Shown one piece after another: positions 1 to 8,009 of a stretch of DNA of 36,453 bases. The stretch lies in the IMG/VR virus record IMGVR_UViG_3300034020_000631, positions 1 through 36,453 of that record; one strand, given 5' to 3'. How positions within the stretch are numbered: the first letter of the stretch is position 1; each line of letters starts with the position of its first letter. The position numbers and the translations under genes are program-made. The notes beneath the pieces were generated by a model that worked only from the letters and a program-made list of their open reading frames with translations, was not told the origin of the DNA and searched no databases. The stretch is from a virus.

Positions 1-662
1 TATCCAGTGCCGCTAAAATACAAATCGTTTATAGACAAGCCGGAATGCGTGCTAGAAAGCAGGGGTCCGTTTCCGTTTTTGACGATGCGCCCAGAACCAA
101 ATAGTTTTTGATTAAGCGCGCCTGTGGAAAGCCCGCTTGCTGCATACGTACCGTCAGGGAAATAGACCGCTTTACCTGTGTTCAAAGCGGCTTGCACCGC
201 TGCGGTATCGTCAGCCACACCGTCGCCAACAGCGCCAAAATCTTTAACATTTACAACATCACGCAGTTTAGCTTGGACCGTGCGTGCGGCTGCGCTTGTT
301 CCTGCTTGCAAAAATCCTACAAGAGATGAGCCACTTGATGCGGCTAGGTCGCTGACGATCTCGTTGATAGCTCCCTGCACAGTTGTTGCAGCGATAGTGC
401 CCGCAGGGGTGTTACCAATAAGCGCTGCGCCGCCAGCGGCGGCTAGGTCGCTTACAATCTCAGCAATAGCGGTAGGGACAGTAGAAGCGGCGATGAACCC
501 GGCAGGAGTATAGGGAAGATCGCCGACCAAACCCGCGGCAAGCTGCGCCCGTGTAATGCGTTTGGTCTCATCAGCATCTGTATCGAAAATAACAACTTCG
601 TCGTTGTTTGCAGAGTTTGCGCCTGTGAGAGACGTCAAAGCAGGAATGCGTTTGCCGGGCAT
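1..662 (-). CDS. Tail spike/fibre protein, N-terminal part, cut by left window edge
   Basis: The minus-strand frame opens with ATG at 662 (MPGKRIPALTSLTG...) and stays open to base 1, giving about 220 residues. Residues about 45-110 hold two diverged copies of a 30-residue module built around TVQGAINEIVSDLAA, of the kind that forms the stalk in phage tail fibres. It is followed by VKDFGAVGDGVADDTAAVQ and AVYFPDGTY, the classic start of a pectate-lyase-3/right-handed beta-helix domain (known family signature). The role inferred is a receptor-binding spike with possible polysaccharide depolymerase activity. The catalytic part lies outside the window. It is the last visible gene of the minus-strand late block, 17 bp beyond a hairpin that separates it from the upstream structural gene. 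Confidence 0.85.
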   Translation of the reverse strand, partial: MPGKRIPALTSLTGANSANNDEVVIFDTDADETKRITRAQLAAGLVGDLPYTPAGFIAASTVPTAIAEIVSDLAAAGGAALIGNTPAGTIAATTVQGAINEIVSDLAASSGSSLVGFLQAGTSAAARTVQAKLRDVVNVKDFGAVGDGVADDTAAVQAALNTGKAVYFPDGTYAASGLSTGALNQKLFGSGRIVKNGNGPLLSSTHSGLSINDLYFSGTG

Positions 663-678
663 GGGAAACCTCAAATGG

Positions 679-700
679 GTAGGGGGCCGAAGCCCCCTAC
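679..700 (-). terminator. UUCG-loop hairpin between structural genes
   Basis: A perfect 9-bp GC-rich stem (GTAGGGGGC pairing with GCCCCCTAC) with a TTCG loop in the minus-strand transcript starts directly after the stop of the 189-aa gene. There is no U-tract, so it may be a weak terminator, an mRNA 3'-end stabiliser or a processing barrier. Near-identical hairpins stand at 1287-1306 and 1796-1817. Confidence 0.5.
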
Positions 701-1270
701 TTAGACAGTCGCACTGAAGGGAGTAGCAAGAGAGCCGCTGCCGATAATGTCACCAAATACCGCATAAGTATCTGCCGCAATATCGACAAAAGCCACCATC
801 CCGCCAACAAGTCCGCCAGTCGTGGTGCCATTCATCGTGAGCGTGTCGCTCGCTGCCGCCGTACTAAAAGCAGAAACAGAGCCGTCAGATGGTTTACCAA
901 TGGCAACAACTCCGGAAAACACGTCAGTATTATCCGCCACTTTAATGATATTGTTGTTGCTGGTAACCGCTGTACCAACCGTAAAGTTAAAGATTGCACC
1001 CGACCCGGTCGCCGCAGGAAGAGTAGCAGTAACCCCAGCAGCGCGGTTAAGCACAACCGTTTTACCGTCGTGGTCTGCAACAGTCACTGCAAGAGTAGCA
1101 GCCGTAGCAGATACAAGACGCGCAGACGTGTCGCACGTAGCGTTAATCTCAGCAGCCGTAGCCGTAAGGTTAACGCCACCAATTTGCGGCGTACCCGTAA
1201 GGTTCACGTTATACAATGTGCCACCGTTAACGGTGGCGTTGTCTTGGGCAATGCCTTTGTAGACACCCAT
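701..1270 (-). CDS. Small virion structural protein (decoration/head-fibre type)
   Basis: A 189-residue Ala/Thr/Gly-rich protein without Lys-rich or membrane segments. It contains TATAAEIN near residue 36, then TLAVTVADHDGKTVVLNRAAG, TLPAATGSGA and TMNGTTTGG. This pattern recurs in small beta-rich virion proteins encoded just after the capsid gene in many environmental phages (recalled family resemblance, not searched). The start ATG at 1270 is preceded by a strong GGAGG five bases upstream. Hairpins flank the gene on both sides. The likely role is a head decoration or fibre-like surface protein. The exact role is unproven, and a tail or neck component is possible. Confidence 0.6.
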   Translation of the reverse strand: MGVYKGIAQDNATVNGGTLYNVNLTGTPQIGGVNLTATAAEINATCDTSARLVSATAATLAVTVADHDGKTVVLNRAAGVTATLPAATGSGAIFNFTVGTAVTSNNNIIKVADNTDVFSGVVAIGKPSDGSVSAFSTAAASDTLTMNGTTTGGLVGGMVAFVDIAADTYAVFGDIIGSGSLATPFSATV

Positions 1271-1286
1271 GATAGCCTCCTATGAA

Positions 1287-1306
1287 GTGGGGGCCGAAGC
1301 CCCCAC
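1287..1306 (-). terminator. UUCG-loop hairpin between structural genes
   Basis: An 8-bp perfect stem (GTGGGGGC with GCCCCCAC) around a TTCG loop on the minus strand lies between the stop of the 154-aa gene and the ribosome-binding site of the 189-aa gene. No U-run follows. It is the second of three such hairpins in the late operon. Confidence 0.5.
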
Positions 1307-1309
1307 CCC

Positions 1310-1774
1310 TTACAGATCGTTGACGTTAACACCGACCAAGAACACCCGCACAACCGCGTCAGTCGGGTCGTCCGTGTTGATAAGGATATCAAGGGTGTCC
1401 GCCGCCGTCAGCGTGACCGGGGCCGCAAGACCCGTAGCCGTAATGCCTAGAGCGTTGAGCGCCGCGTCGTTAGCGAAGACGTTAGCCGCAGCAGGCGAAC
1501 CGCCCGTGAAGCCAAGGTCAAGCGTTGACGTAGTGTTGGTGGACTCCACAGACATAACCTCAAGCCCGCCTTGCAGAATGCACAGGCCAGCCGGAAGATT
1601 AAGAACTTGGAGCGTATCGCCAGCAGCCAAAGCGGTAGCCGCAGCAGCTGTGCGAGCAGCAACGATTGCAGCAAAATCGAGCGTCACTTCGTAATACGCA
1701 AAACGCGAATCGCTAGGAGCCGGGAAAGAGGCCGTACCCTTATTAAATCCAAGAGTATCAGTATAAGCAACCAT
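1310..1774 (-). CDS. Small virion structural protein downstream of capsid
   Basis: A protein of about 154 residues with LGFNKGTASFPAP near the N-terminus, then VTLDFAAIVAARTAAAATALAAGDTLQVLNLPAG. This Ala-rich pattern is typical of small beta-structured proteins encoded beside phage capsid genes (recalled, not searched). Two in-frame ATGs exist, at 1780 and 1774. AAGGA sits only two bases before the first but eight before the second, so 1774 is chosen. The gene lies between two UUCG hairpins, immediately after the capsid gene. The probable role is a head decoration or capsid-stabilising protein, inferred from position and composition. Confidence 0.6.
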   Translation of the reverse strand: MVAYTDTLGFNKGTASFPAPSDSRFAYYEVTLDFAAIVAARTAAAATALAAGDTLQVLNLPAGLCILQGGLEVMSVESTNTTSTLDLGFTGGSPAAANVFANDAALNALGITATGLAAPVTLTAADTLDILINTDDPTDAVVRVFLVGVNVNDL

Positions 1775-1795
1775 GGTCATAATCCTTTATAGGTT

Positions 1796-1817
1796 AGAGG
1801 GGGCCGAAGCCCCCTCT
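1796..1817 (-). terminator. UUCG-loop hairpin after capsid gene
   Basis: A 9-bp perfect stem (AGAGGGGGC with GCCCCCTCT) and TTCG loop on the minus strand begin two bases after the capsid stop codon. There is no U-tract. The position suggests partial termination or 3'-end protection of the abundant capsid message. Confidence 0.5.
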
Positions 1818-1818
1818 G

Positions 1819-2748
1819 TTAGGCGAGAGTGACAACCGCTTGAGCGAGCGCTTCCGGCTTCACCACTTTGTAGCCATACACTTGCAGGCCACGGATGATG
1901 TTACCGAAAGTCGTTTCCGAACGGATGGTTTCCATTTCGGTCATCTGGGACGCGAAGGTGAAGCCCATCTTGTGCCCGGCGATCAAGTTAAACTTACCGC
2001 CAGTGTCCACCTTCAGATTGTGCGACACATAGAGCGTGAACCGGTCAATCATACCGAGTCGCCCGTTGCGCACAACCGAAGTCCCGTCGCCCGTCAAAGA
2101 CGCGTCCTTGAGTTCCGACTTCTTAATCAGACCCGCCATTTTTGCAGGAATGACCAAGTAGCGTCCGGACTCAGGGCAGTTCGCCTCGTCAAGGACCGTG
2201 CCCATGTCAACGATGAGTTCGACCACTGGGACCGTGCCGCTATTGCCGTCCTTGGTCACCGCACGCGGCGAAGCCGTCGTACCGAGATTAAAGGAAGCCG
2301 TCTTCTCACCAGCGGTAGCGCCTTTGTTCTTAGCGGAAATATCCGGCAGTAGATCAGTCAGCACGCGTTGGTCGATCTTGATCTTCATCTGCTCAGACGC
2401 ATCCTTGGACCAAGTGTCCATCAGATTAATATCCGACTGAATACGATCAACATCGTCTTCGACGCAGGAGAAATACTCACCCTTGTCGATAAGCAGTTGG
2501 AGTTTCGGCTTATCCGGACGCTCAACGGTCAGCGACTGGCCCTTCACGTAATCGCGAATGGTGATCGTCGGCGTGGTACGGATATTAACCGTATCCCCCA
2601 TCGAACGAATTTCACCTTCGTAATCGGTGTTGGAAATCGCCGCCAAAACGGTAGCGTCGTAGAAATTCTCAATAAGTTTGCCACTCCAAACTTCAGGAAT
2701 GAAATTCCCCGAGTAGTTCGGCTGGCCGGTGACTTTCGGAAACGACAT
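1819..2748 (-). CDS. Major capsid protein (HK97-fold, P22-coat-like)
   Basis: A 309-residue protein that builds the icosahedral head. It begins MSFPKVTGQPNYSGNFIPEVWS, has an N-arm region, then LLIDKGEYFSCVEDDVDRIQ near residue 90, and ends with TFASQMTEMETIRSETTFGN followed by RGLQVYGYKVVKPEAL. The central 'FxxxVEDxD' and C-terminal 'ETxRxxxTFGNxxRGLxVYGYKVVKPEAL' signatures are typical of the P22-coat-like capsid family of podoviruses (established pattern). The start ATG at 2748 is preceded by TAGGAG. The scaffold gene lies 16 bp upstream and a UUCG hairpin follows. Length fits the shorter members of the family. No insertion domain is obvious. Confidence 0.88.
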   Translation of the reverse strand: MSFPKVTGQPNYSGNFIPEVWSGKLIENFYDATVLAAISNTDYEGEIRSMGDTVNIRTTPTITIRDYVKGQSLTVERPDKPKLQLLIDKGEYFSCVEDDVDRIQSDINLMDTWSKDASEQMKIKIDQRVLTDLLPDISAKNKGATAGEKTASFNLGTTASPRAVTKDGNSGTVPVVELIVDMGTVLDEANCPESGRYLVIPAKMAGLIKKSELKDASLTGDGTSVVRNGRLGMIDRFTLYVSHNLKVDTGGKFNLIAGHKMGFTFASQMTEMETIRSETTFGNIIRGLQVYGYKVVKPEALAQAVVTLA

Positions 2749-2764
2749 AGTAGACTCCTAATAT

Positions 2765-3724
2765 CTACGTTGCAACAACTCGACCCTCCGCCTGTGCGGC
2801 AAAGATGTCAGCCTCGATGCGAGCCCGCTCGTCGTCTCGGCCCCGATACACTCCCTTTCGGACATCACTGTAGAAAGTAGCAATATCTTGTCTGGAATAT
2901 ACACGAGGACTGCTAGGTTGTCTAGTATTACCCCTAGACCTACCGGGAGTAATCTGTCTTTCTAGCTGCGACTGACGGGAATCGCGTTGGTATTGAGCTT
3001 TTGGCGCATTGGTTTGTTCTTTCCATGCGTTGAAAAAAGTAGCGATACGATTTACGTCAAAACGCTTTTGGGCTTCTTCCAAGAAGACTTGCTTGTTGAG
3101 GCCGCTGATTGGGTCAACTTCAAGCAACCAATCGTGGAACTGTGGGTCGTTGTTAATAGATTGCCAATCAGGCACTGCCGCCGTTAACCGATCCCAGAAA
3201 ATTTGTTCTTGGGATTCCGCTTGCGCTCTTGTGACCCGTTCGACAGTCGGAACTACCGTGGACACTTTGCGAAGCTCGGCTTTAACCGCAGCTAGCTCTG
3301 CTGCGAGCGCTTGGTTCTCTTCGCGAGCAGCCCTACGGATAACTTCAATAGTGTCTCCGTAATCCTCTACGTCCTGTGGAGTAATGAATTGCTGTGCCGT
3401 AAACGTATCATTTTGCGTTGGTGTTGCAAGCAATTCTTCCAACCGGGCGAGTCGGCTTTTAAGGTCTGCATTCTCGCGTTTAACAGCTACAACCTCACTG
3501 TTATACATGCCTTGAAGCGTTTTGTACTTCTGCTCGTATTCCCTGTCGCCAGCTGAAGGTTGCTCTCTACCCTCAACAGACGTAGTTTCGTTCACAACTT
3601 GCCGGTCGGTGTTTTCCGCAGTCACCGATTCAGAAACGTCGGCATTATCTGCCTCGCTCTGAACTTGGTCAAAGTGGGTTTTAACCGCCTCAACTTGTCT
3701 ACGAACTTGTTTTGGCACACTCAT
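2765..3724 (-). CDS. Scaffolding protein
   Basis: A 319-residue, highly charged protein directly upstream of the capsid gene, where scaffolds are normally encoded. Residues about 60-150 form a predicted coiled coil (KYKTLQGMYNSEVVAVKREN, and later EENQALAAELAAVKAELRKV), preceded by an acidic low-complexity N-terminus. A more ordered middle contains FWDRLTAAVPDWQSINNDP and FHDWLLEVDPISG, and the C-terminus is basic with repeated Arg/Gln/Ser. A basic C-terminal tail that binds coat protein is known for P22-type scaffolds. The role inferred is to direct capsid assembly and then leave or be degraded. No prohead protease motif was seen within it. Confidence 0.75.
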   Translation of the reverse strand: MSVPKQVRRQVEAVKTHFDQVQSEADNADVSESVTAENTDRQVVNETTSVEGREQPSAGDREYEQKYKTLQGMYNSEVVAVKRENADLKSRLARLEELLATPTQNDTFTAQQFITPQDVEDYGDTIEVIRRAAREENQALAAELAAVKAELRKVSTVVPTVERVTRAQAESQEQIFWDRLTAAVPDWQSINNDPQFHDWLLEVDPISGLNKQVFLEEAQKRFDVNRIATFFNAWKEQTNAPKAQYQRDSRQSQLERQITPGRSRGNTRQPSSPRVYSRQDIATFYSDVRKGVYRGRDDERARIEADIFAAQAEGRVVAT

Positions 3725-3741
3725 CTAAAACTCCTTGTCGG

Positions 3742-3960
3742 CTATTTTAGTTTAGCCGCAATATCCGGGGCATCTTGGAGAAGTTTAACTATCTCCTTCA
3801 ACACCTGACAGCGCCCCTGTGCAATCAGGATAGTTCCCGCGACGTGGGGGAGTTGATCCAACTCCTTATTCCGCCATTCGCGAAGATAAACCACTGCATC
3901 TGGATATGCCTTGGCCAGTGCAGCTAGTTGTTTGATTTCATTGTTATTAGGCGGTCTCAC
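3742..3960 (-). CDS. Small protein between portal and scaffold
   Basis: A 72-residue, mostly helical protein (RPPNNNEIKQLAALAKAYPD..., ending LKEIVKLLQDAPDIAAKLK). It starts with GTG inside a four-base GTGA overlap with the portal stop, so translation is probably coupled to portal. It ends 17 bp before the scaffold start. Small helical proteins in this position are common in podovirus head operons and may help portal or scaffold assembly. No named family is recognised. Conserved position and coupling argue that it is real. Confidence 0.7.
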   Translation of the reverse strand: MRPPNNNEIKQLAALAKAYPDAVVYLREWRNKELDQLPHVAGTILIAQGRCQVLKEIVKLLQDAPDIAAKLK

Positions 3961-6002
3961 GTCGTCCGCCCCGTCTGTTGGTTAGCCACGACGTTAGCTG
4001 CTTGTCCCCCCGCTGGGGACCCGTCTGGAAGAGTTTCACCAGGAGCACCGGGCTGTGCCTGCGGCATCTGCGCCTGCGCCATAGCCATGATGGCTTGCTT
4101 CTCACGAGATGGGACAATGTCGTCGCTCGGCATCTGCAAAGTCTTAGCAACTTCGCGAAGAAGCGCCCCGCGACCTTCAACCCCCATAATCTGAGCATCG
4201 ATTGGGTTAGCCGTCGCATTAAGAAATTCGATGCGTCGAACGTTAACCACTTCTTTAACTGCCAAGGTACTCGCTCCGCGTGGTACAATGACACTGTCCC
4301 CTTTAATAGTCTCATCTTCATCGAAGCGCATATTAAACACAAATTGTCTCTCGACTACAGGTTTAATTACATCGCTATCAATATAACCCACGACTTGTCG
4401 AATGCCTTTACCTGCGGCACCCATCAGCATACTCAAACCGGACGACGTACGTCCTGCGCCCGTCACCGAAATGTCCCCCGACACGTAAGACGGAATCCCG
4501 CTGTGCTCATCGGCCATACGCGCAAACCGTTCATAAACACCCATAAGAGTGGTAGACCGGTCATCCGGCTGCGAAAACCGAACGGCAGGAGCCGCAGACC
4601 CTAGTGGGTCATTATTAACCTGCCAAATTTTCCACGGATACATCTCCGTGATGTCTTCATTAGGCGGTACGCGATCAAGGTTAATCTCGACCTGCGGACC
4701 TGAGGCAATACCCATGTTGTTAACCAGTGCGCGAGCACAAGCATTACATACATTCTGAATATCTTCGATCATCTCAGGAATGCCCATACCCCAAAACGCA
4801 CCGGGCACTTTAATAAACGATGTCTTCGCGTAAGGCTTCTCGCCAAGTGGGTCTGCGTTTAGGACAGCCTTAATGACGTAGTTACCAACAATCCAAACAT
4901 TTCCATCGTATTCACGGGCTGGATCAGGCACCTCCTCGCTCGTAAGCCCCCACTCAATAAGGTGTTTGCCGCTGATCTTACCCCAAAATTCAAGGACATC
5001 GTAAGTCGTGTTAGGCGAACGATAAGTCCCGAACTTCCGCTCCAAGTCCTCTTTCTGATCCTCAACAAGGTCATCAAACCACGTCTGGATGGACTCGCTC
5101 TCTAGAATCTGACGAATGGCGTCTTCATCGTAGCCGGGGACACCAATCAACCCGGCCAACTCAGATCGTGGCATGGGGTGGTGTTGGAACAGATACCCGT
5201 CGTTAATATTCGTAACGCCCGGCTCCGGATAGATACGAAACGGATCAACCCGCTCAAACTCAGGTATCAACGTTTCTTCTGGCTCTACATATGTGTACCC
5301 GCTTGTGTCGCGTTTCCACTTAAGCACCGTGCGCCGACGTACCATAGGACCCTTAATAAAGGCCGCTGGATACGTCACCAAGTCGGTAATGAAGTCATCA
5401 AATGCTTGGTACCACCCGCCCTCGGCAAACTGGTCCTCGATCCTATGCTTCATCCGGTCAGCGCGGTTCTGCGCTTGCTGCTGAACTTTAAGTTTATACT
5501 CATTAACAAGAGTTTCTTTTACGTTTTCCATGTCTTCGCGGCTAGGTGATTGACCCATGAGTTTAATCATGTTCATCACACGCTCAGCAAACATAGACTG
5601 AATAAGTTCTGTCGATGATGGGTCTAAGTCTGCAACTGGAGTGGGGCGCAAGTCCCAAGGTGGCCCGCCGTCTGCCAGAAGAATATCTCGCAGCCACGAC
5701 TCCGCCGCCCGGCACTTAACTTCGGTGATCCGCATAAACACTTCAGACCCGCCCTGATTGCGGATGCTACTTAGTTTAGACGGTTCGTACTCCCCGTTGC
5801 GCTGCCGTTTAGCTTTAAGCATTAGACGCTCGATGGGCTCTTTGGCGTCCTTAGCGGCTTCCCAACACTTCTTAATATAAGCAGCCATGTTAAGAATGAC
5901 AGGGCGGCTCTGCCGGGCCTCTAACTCAGCCCTAATCCGCCGTTTTTCCTCGGCATCAATCTCATCGTTACTGACCACACGAAGGATGGATAGCCCGGCC
6001 AT
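3957..6002 (-). CDS. Portal protein
   Basis: About 681 residues, forming the dodecameric ring through which DNA enters the head and to which the tail attaches. The assignment rests on size, position between terminase and scaffold/capsid, and segments such as FDDFITDLVTYPAAFIKGPM near residue 200, VDPFRIYPEPG, FWGMGIPEMIEDIQNVCNA and the helical SSGLSMLMGAAGKGIRQVVG stretch, all usual in podovirus portals. The last 40 residues are rich in Gln, Pro and Gly. A TTG at 6008 would add two residues, but AAGGA sits six bases before the ATG at 6002, which is preferred. An intrinsic terminator and a small palindrome precede the gene. Its stop overlaps the next start. Confidence 0.88.
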   Translation of the reverse strand: MAGLSILRVVSNDEIDAEEKRRIRAELEARQSRPVILNMAAYIKKCWEAAKDAKEPIERLMLKAKRQRNGEYEPSKLSSIRNQGGSEVFMRITEVKCRAAESWLRDILLADGGPPWDLRPTPVADLDPSSTELIQSMFAERVMNMIKLMGQSPSREDMENVKETLVNEYKLKVQQQAQNRADRMKHRIEDQFAEGGWYQAFDDFITDLVTYPAAFIKGPMVRRRTVLKWKRDTSGYTYVEPEETLIPEFERVDPFRIYPEPGVTNINDGYLFQHHPMPRSELAGLIGVPGYDEDAIRQILESESIQTWFDDLVEDQKEDLERKFGTYRSPNTTYDVLEFWGKISGKHLIEWGLTSEEVPDPAREYDGNVWIVGNYVIKAVLNADPLGEKPYAKTSFIKVPGAFWGMGIPEMIEDIQNVCNACARALVNNMGIASGPQVEINLDRVPPNEDITEMYPWKIWQVNNDPLGSAAPAVRFSQPDDRSTTLMGVYERFARMADEHSGIPSYVSGDISVTGAGRTSSGLSMLMGAAGKGIRQVVGYIDSDVIKPVVERQFVFNMRFDEDETIKGDSVIVPRGASTLAVKEVVNVRRIEFLNATANPIDAQIMGVEGRGALLREVAKTLQMPSDDIVPSREKQAIMAMAQAQMPQAQPGAPGETLPDGSPAGGQAANVVANQQTGRTT

Positions 6003-6013
6003 TCGCAATCCTT

Positions 6014-6033
6014 TGTCTAAGATAATTTAGACA
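6014..6033. promoter_or_regulatory. Palindrome in portal leader
   Basis: The sequence TGTCTAA-GATAAT-TTAGACA has 7-bp inverted arms and a 6-base A+T-rich centre. It sits between the terL terminator and the portal ribosome-binding site. It could be an operator, an RNase-processing hairpin or a stability element of the portal message. No clear promoter was found between it and the terminator. Confidence 0.4.
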
Positions 6034-6038
6034 TATAA

Positions 6039-6069
6039 GAAAAAACCCTGGAGCGCAAGCTCCAGGGTT
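6039..6069 (-). terminator. Intrinsic terminator after terL
   Basis: On the minus strand there is an 11-bp perfect stem (AACCCTGGAGC and its complement) with a four-base loop, followed by six Ts and TTATA. This is a textbook Rho-independent terminator, oriented to stop transcripts coming from terS-terL before they reach portal. Confidence 0.85.
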
Positions 6070-6118
6070 AGGTACACAGAGAGAAACGCCGATACATTAG
6101 AAAAAACCTCAGTTAAAG

Positions 6119-7510
6119 TCAAGTCCATCCGTCAGGACTAACTTTCTGCACAGTCCGCGTCCGCATCCTCGCCATCATCTCTCCCATTCCGGTAATATGG
6201 AGACATAAGTATTGCAAAGCTTCGGCAATGTGCGAGTGCTGGTTCTTCTCAACCCCACCAGTTTTGGGGTGATAGCGATAGCCACCCATCATCGCAGCCT
6301 TAAGCCGCGAGCACAGCGGGTCCATTAAGAAGGCGGCATCCCCGTCAACCTGCCTCATCAAAAGCTCGTCGACTGAATTAAGCCGTGCAGATAAGTTATT
6401 CGTCTTAGCAGGCATAACCTTAAAGCCCTCTGCCTTAAGAATATCAACCGCACTGCGCTCATCTGTCTGCGCGCGCTGAATACCTGCGGGGTCCACAATA
6501 ACGTGTACGTCCATGCCAGGGAACCGTTCCACAAGGAGCGGACGCAGCACCGTGCGCGCGAAGCGTTGCACGCCCATGTCGAAACTAGCTGCCTCTGCTA
6601 GAATAAGGGCTCTCCCTCTGGGGTCTTGCTGACCAATCACAGCCGCTGGCGTAAGTCCAAGGTCCATCCCGACAACCAGGGGTCGTATGCCGTTCATAAT
6701 AGGTTTAAGGCGGTTTATCGAAATGTGATAATCTGGCCTAAAGTACTTATATATAGGTGTACCGGCCAGAGACAGGCCGTACTCACCGTCGATGTAGACA
6801 CGGGTATACTCTTCGCTCCGCCCTTCCGTGTCGTAATAACCGTCAGGTAAGTTTTCTACGTTTTCTGCATGTGGGCTACGCCCAGATGGTTGTTTAAACA
6901 CCTCCCAACCATTCTCTTTGAAGCTCACGCCGTCCTTGGGGTCCAGCTTCTCCATCATATAGTACCACCATGTATCCATAGTGGGTGGGTTAGTGTCGCC
7001 CCACATCCCGAACCACGTCGGCCCGCCGTCCTTAGAAGAGGGAAAACGCCCGATCCGCTTGCTCATGGCGTCTACAATCTCGGGCGCAATGTCCCGGCAC
7101 TCGTTAAAGAAGGCAAAAGTCAGTTCGAGTGAGTTCAAATTGGCCACATCGTCGGCATCATCCAGGGCGCGGAACATAATCTCGCACTCAACGTCGCCCA
7201 TTTTAAAGAAGTAGGTTTTAGTCGTGCGCATAAAGCGGCCACATATTCCTTCTGGGAACCAATCAAGAAATGTTTTGATTGTTGTGTCGCTCAACTGACG
7301 CACCGTTTCACGAACCACGGCGCAGCGGCTACGCCTAATGCCATCAGGGGCTGGTTCTTGCATAGAAGCACGGCGAATAATCTCAAAACAGCATAAAACA
7401 CTCTTTCCGGACCCTACAGGACCCATAATTACCCGCATTTTCTTGTTTGATAGCATGAATTTGCGCCCTGTAGGGGGCGGCGTGTAGTTGATTGAGAGGC
7501 TTTCGGTCAC
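6119..7510 (-). CDS. terL: Terminase large subunit (packaging ATPase/nuclease)
   Basis: A 463-residue motor that cuts phage DNA and pumps it into proheads. Walker A is GPVGSGKS at residues 30-37. A hydrophobic Walker-B-like strand is LTFAFFNECRDI near residue 130. The C-terminal RNase-H-fold nuclease shows acidic motifs VVGMDLGL near 275 and VHVIVDPAG near 325, with HIAEALQYL near 440. The GTG start at 7510 overlaps the terS stop by four bases (GTGA), so translation is coupled. Length is close to that of compact podovirus and siphovirus large terminases. The gene ends about 50 bp before a strong terminator, which isolates terS-terL from the head genes. Confidence 0.93.
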   Translation of the reverse strand: MTESLSINYTPPPTGRKFMLSNKKMRVIMGPVGSGKSVLCCFEIIRRASMQEPAPDGIRRSRCAVVRETVRQLSDTTIKTFLDWFPEGICGRFMRTTKTYFFKMGDVECEIMFRALDDADDVANLNSLELTFAFFNECRDIAPEIVDAMSKRIGRFPSSKDGGPTWFGMWGDTNPPTMDTWWYYMMEKLDPKDGVSFKENGWEVFKQPSGRSPHAENVENLPDGYYDTEGRSEEYTRVYIDGEYGLSLAGTPIYKYFRPDYHISINRLKPIMNGIRPLVVGMDLGLTPAAVIGQQDPRGRALILAEAASFDMGVQRFARTVLRPLLVERFPGMDVHVIVDPAGIQRAQTDERSAVDILKAEGFKVMPAKTNNLSARLNSVDELLMRQVDGDAAFLMDPLCSRLKAAMMGGYRYHPKTGGVEKNQHSHIAEALQYLCLHITGMGEMMARMRTRTVQKVSPDGWT

Positions 7511-7908
7511 TGTTGCTCGCCTAAATTAATGGTGATAGAGACACCTTGCGCCACGTTAACGTCTCCATCGCCCGTTTTAGGCTCTAAACCAGCCCACTTG
7601 ACCGTAGATTTAATAAGGTCGGCCTTAACTGTGGGGGAAACATCAGGTGCATGGATCAAAACCCACGAAGTCGTAAGTAGTTCTTCTGCCTGAGCGCGAG
7701 CTTTCATACGAAACGTGACGCCTTTTTCTTTAATTTCGTTTCTGTATTCGTTAACGCGCTTCTCGAAAGCACTATCTTGCGAAAAAGTTAGCAGATCGTC
7801 TTTGATTAGCTTATGCCGGACTAAGATTTCATCCACGGTTTCGCCGGAACCCTCTAATAAAAGGGCTAAGTCCATAGCAAATCGGTTGTTCCAACGAGTA
7901 ACCTGCAT
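7507..7908 (-). CDS. terS: Terminase small subunit
   Basis: A 133-residue protein directly upstream of terL, overlapping it by four bases. It has an N-terminal helical part (RFAMDLALLLEGSGETVDEIL), a charged helical middle (FEKRVNEYRNEIKEKGVTFR) and the pattern ELLTTSWVLIHAPDVSPTVK with IKSTVKWAGLEPK, which recurs in podovirus small terminases. It would recognise the packaging site and regulate the large subunit. No Shine-Dalgarno sequence is visible before the ATG at 7908. It is the first gene of the minus-strand late block, so the late promoter should lie in the region to its right. Confidence 0.8.
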   Translation of the reverse strand: MQVTRWNNRFAMDLALLLEGSGETVDEILVRHKLIKDDLLTFSQDSAFEKRVNEYRNEIKEKGVTFRMKARAQAEELLTTSWVLIHAPDVSPTVKADLIKSTVKWAGLEPKTGDGDVNVAQGVSITINLGEQQ

Positions 7909-8009
7909 GCTTTTAATGTGCTTAAAGACCAGGGGAAGTCAAGCGGTACACTAAAAGTGTCAAATATTGGTTTTTGGGGGCTGCAATTTTTTGGAAATCG
8001 AAGAAGTGG

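Noticed and set aside
1840-2880. Plus-strand frames over the capsid and scaffold genes
   Set aside because: They are antisense shadows of strongly supported genes, with no ribosome-binding sites and no family resemblance.
7914-7942. Minus-strand promoter for terS (TTGACT with ACATTA at 17 bp)
   Set aside because: The -10 is poor, and transcription would begin at the start codon. It is kept only as a note in the intergenic entry.
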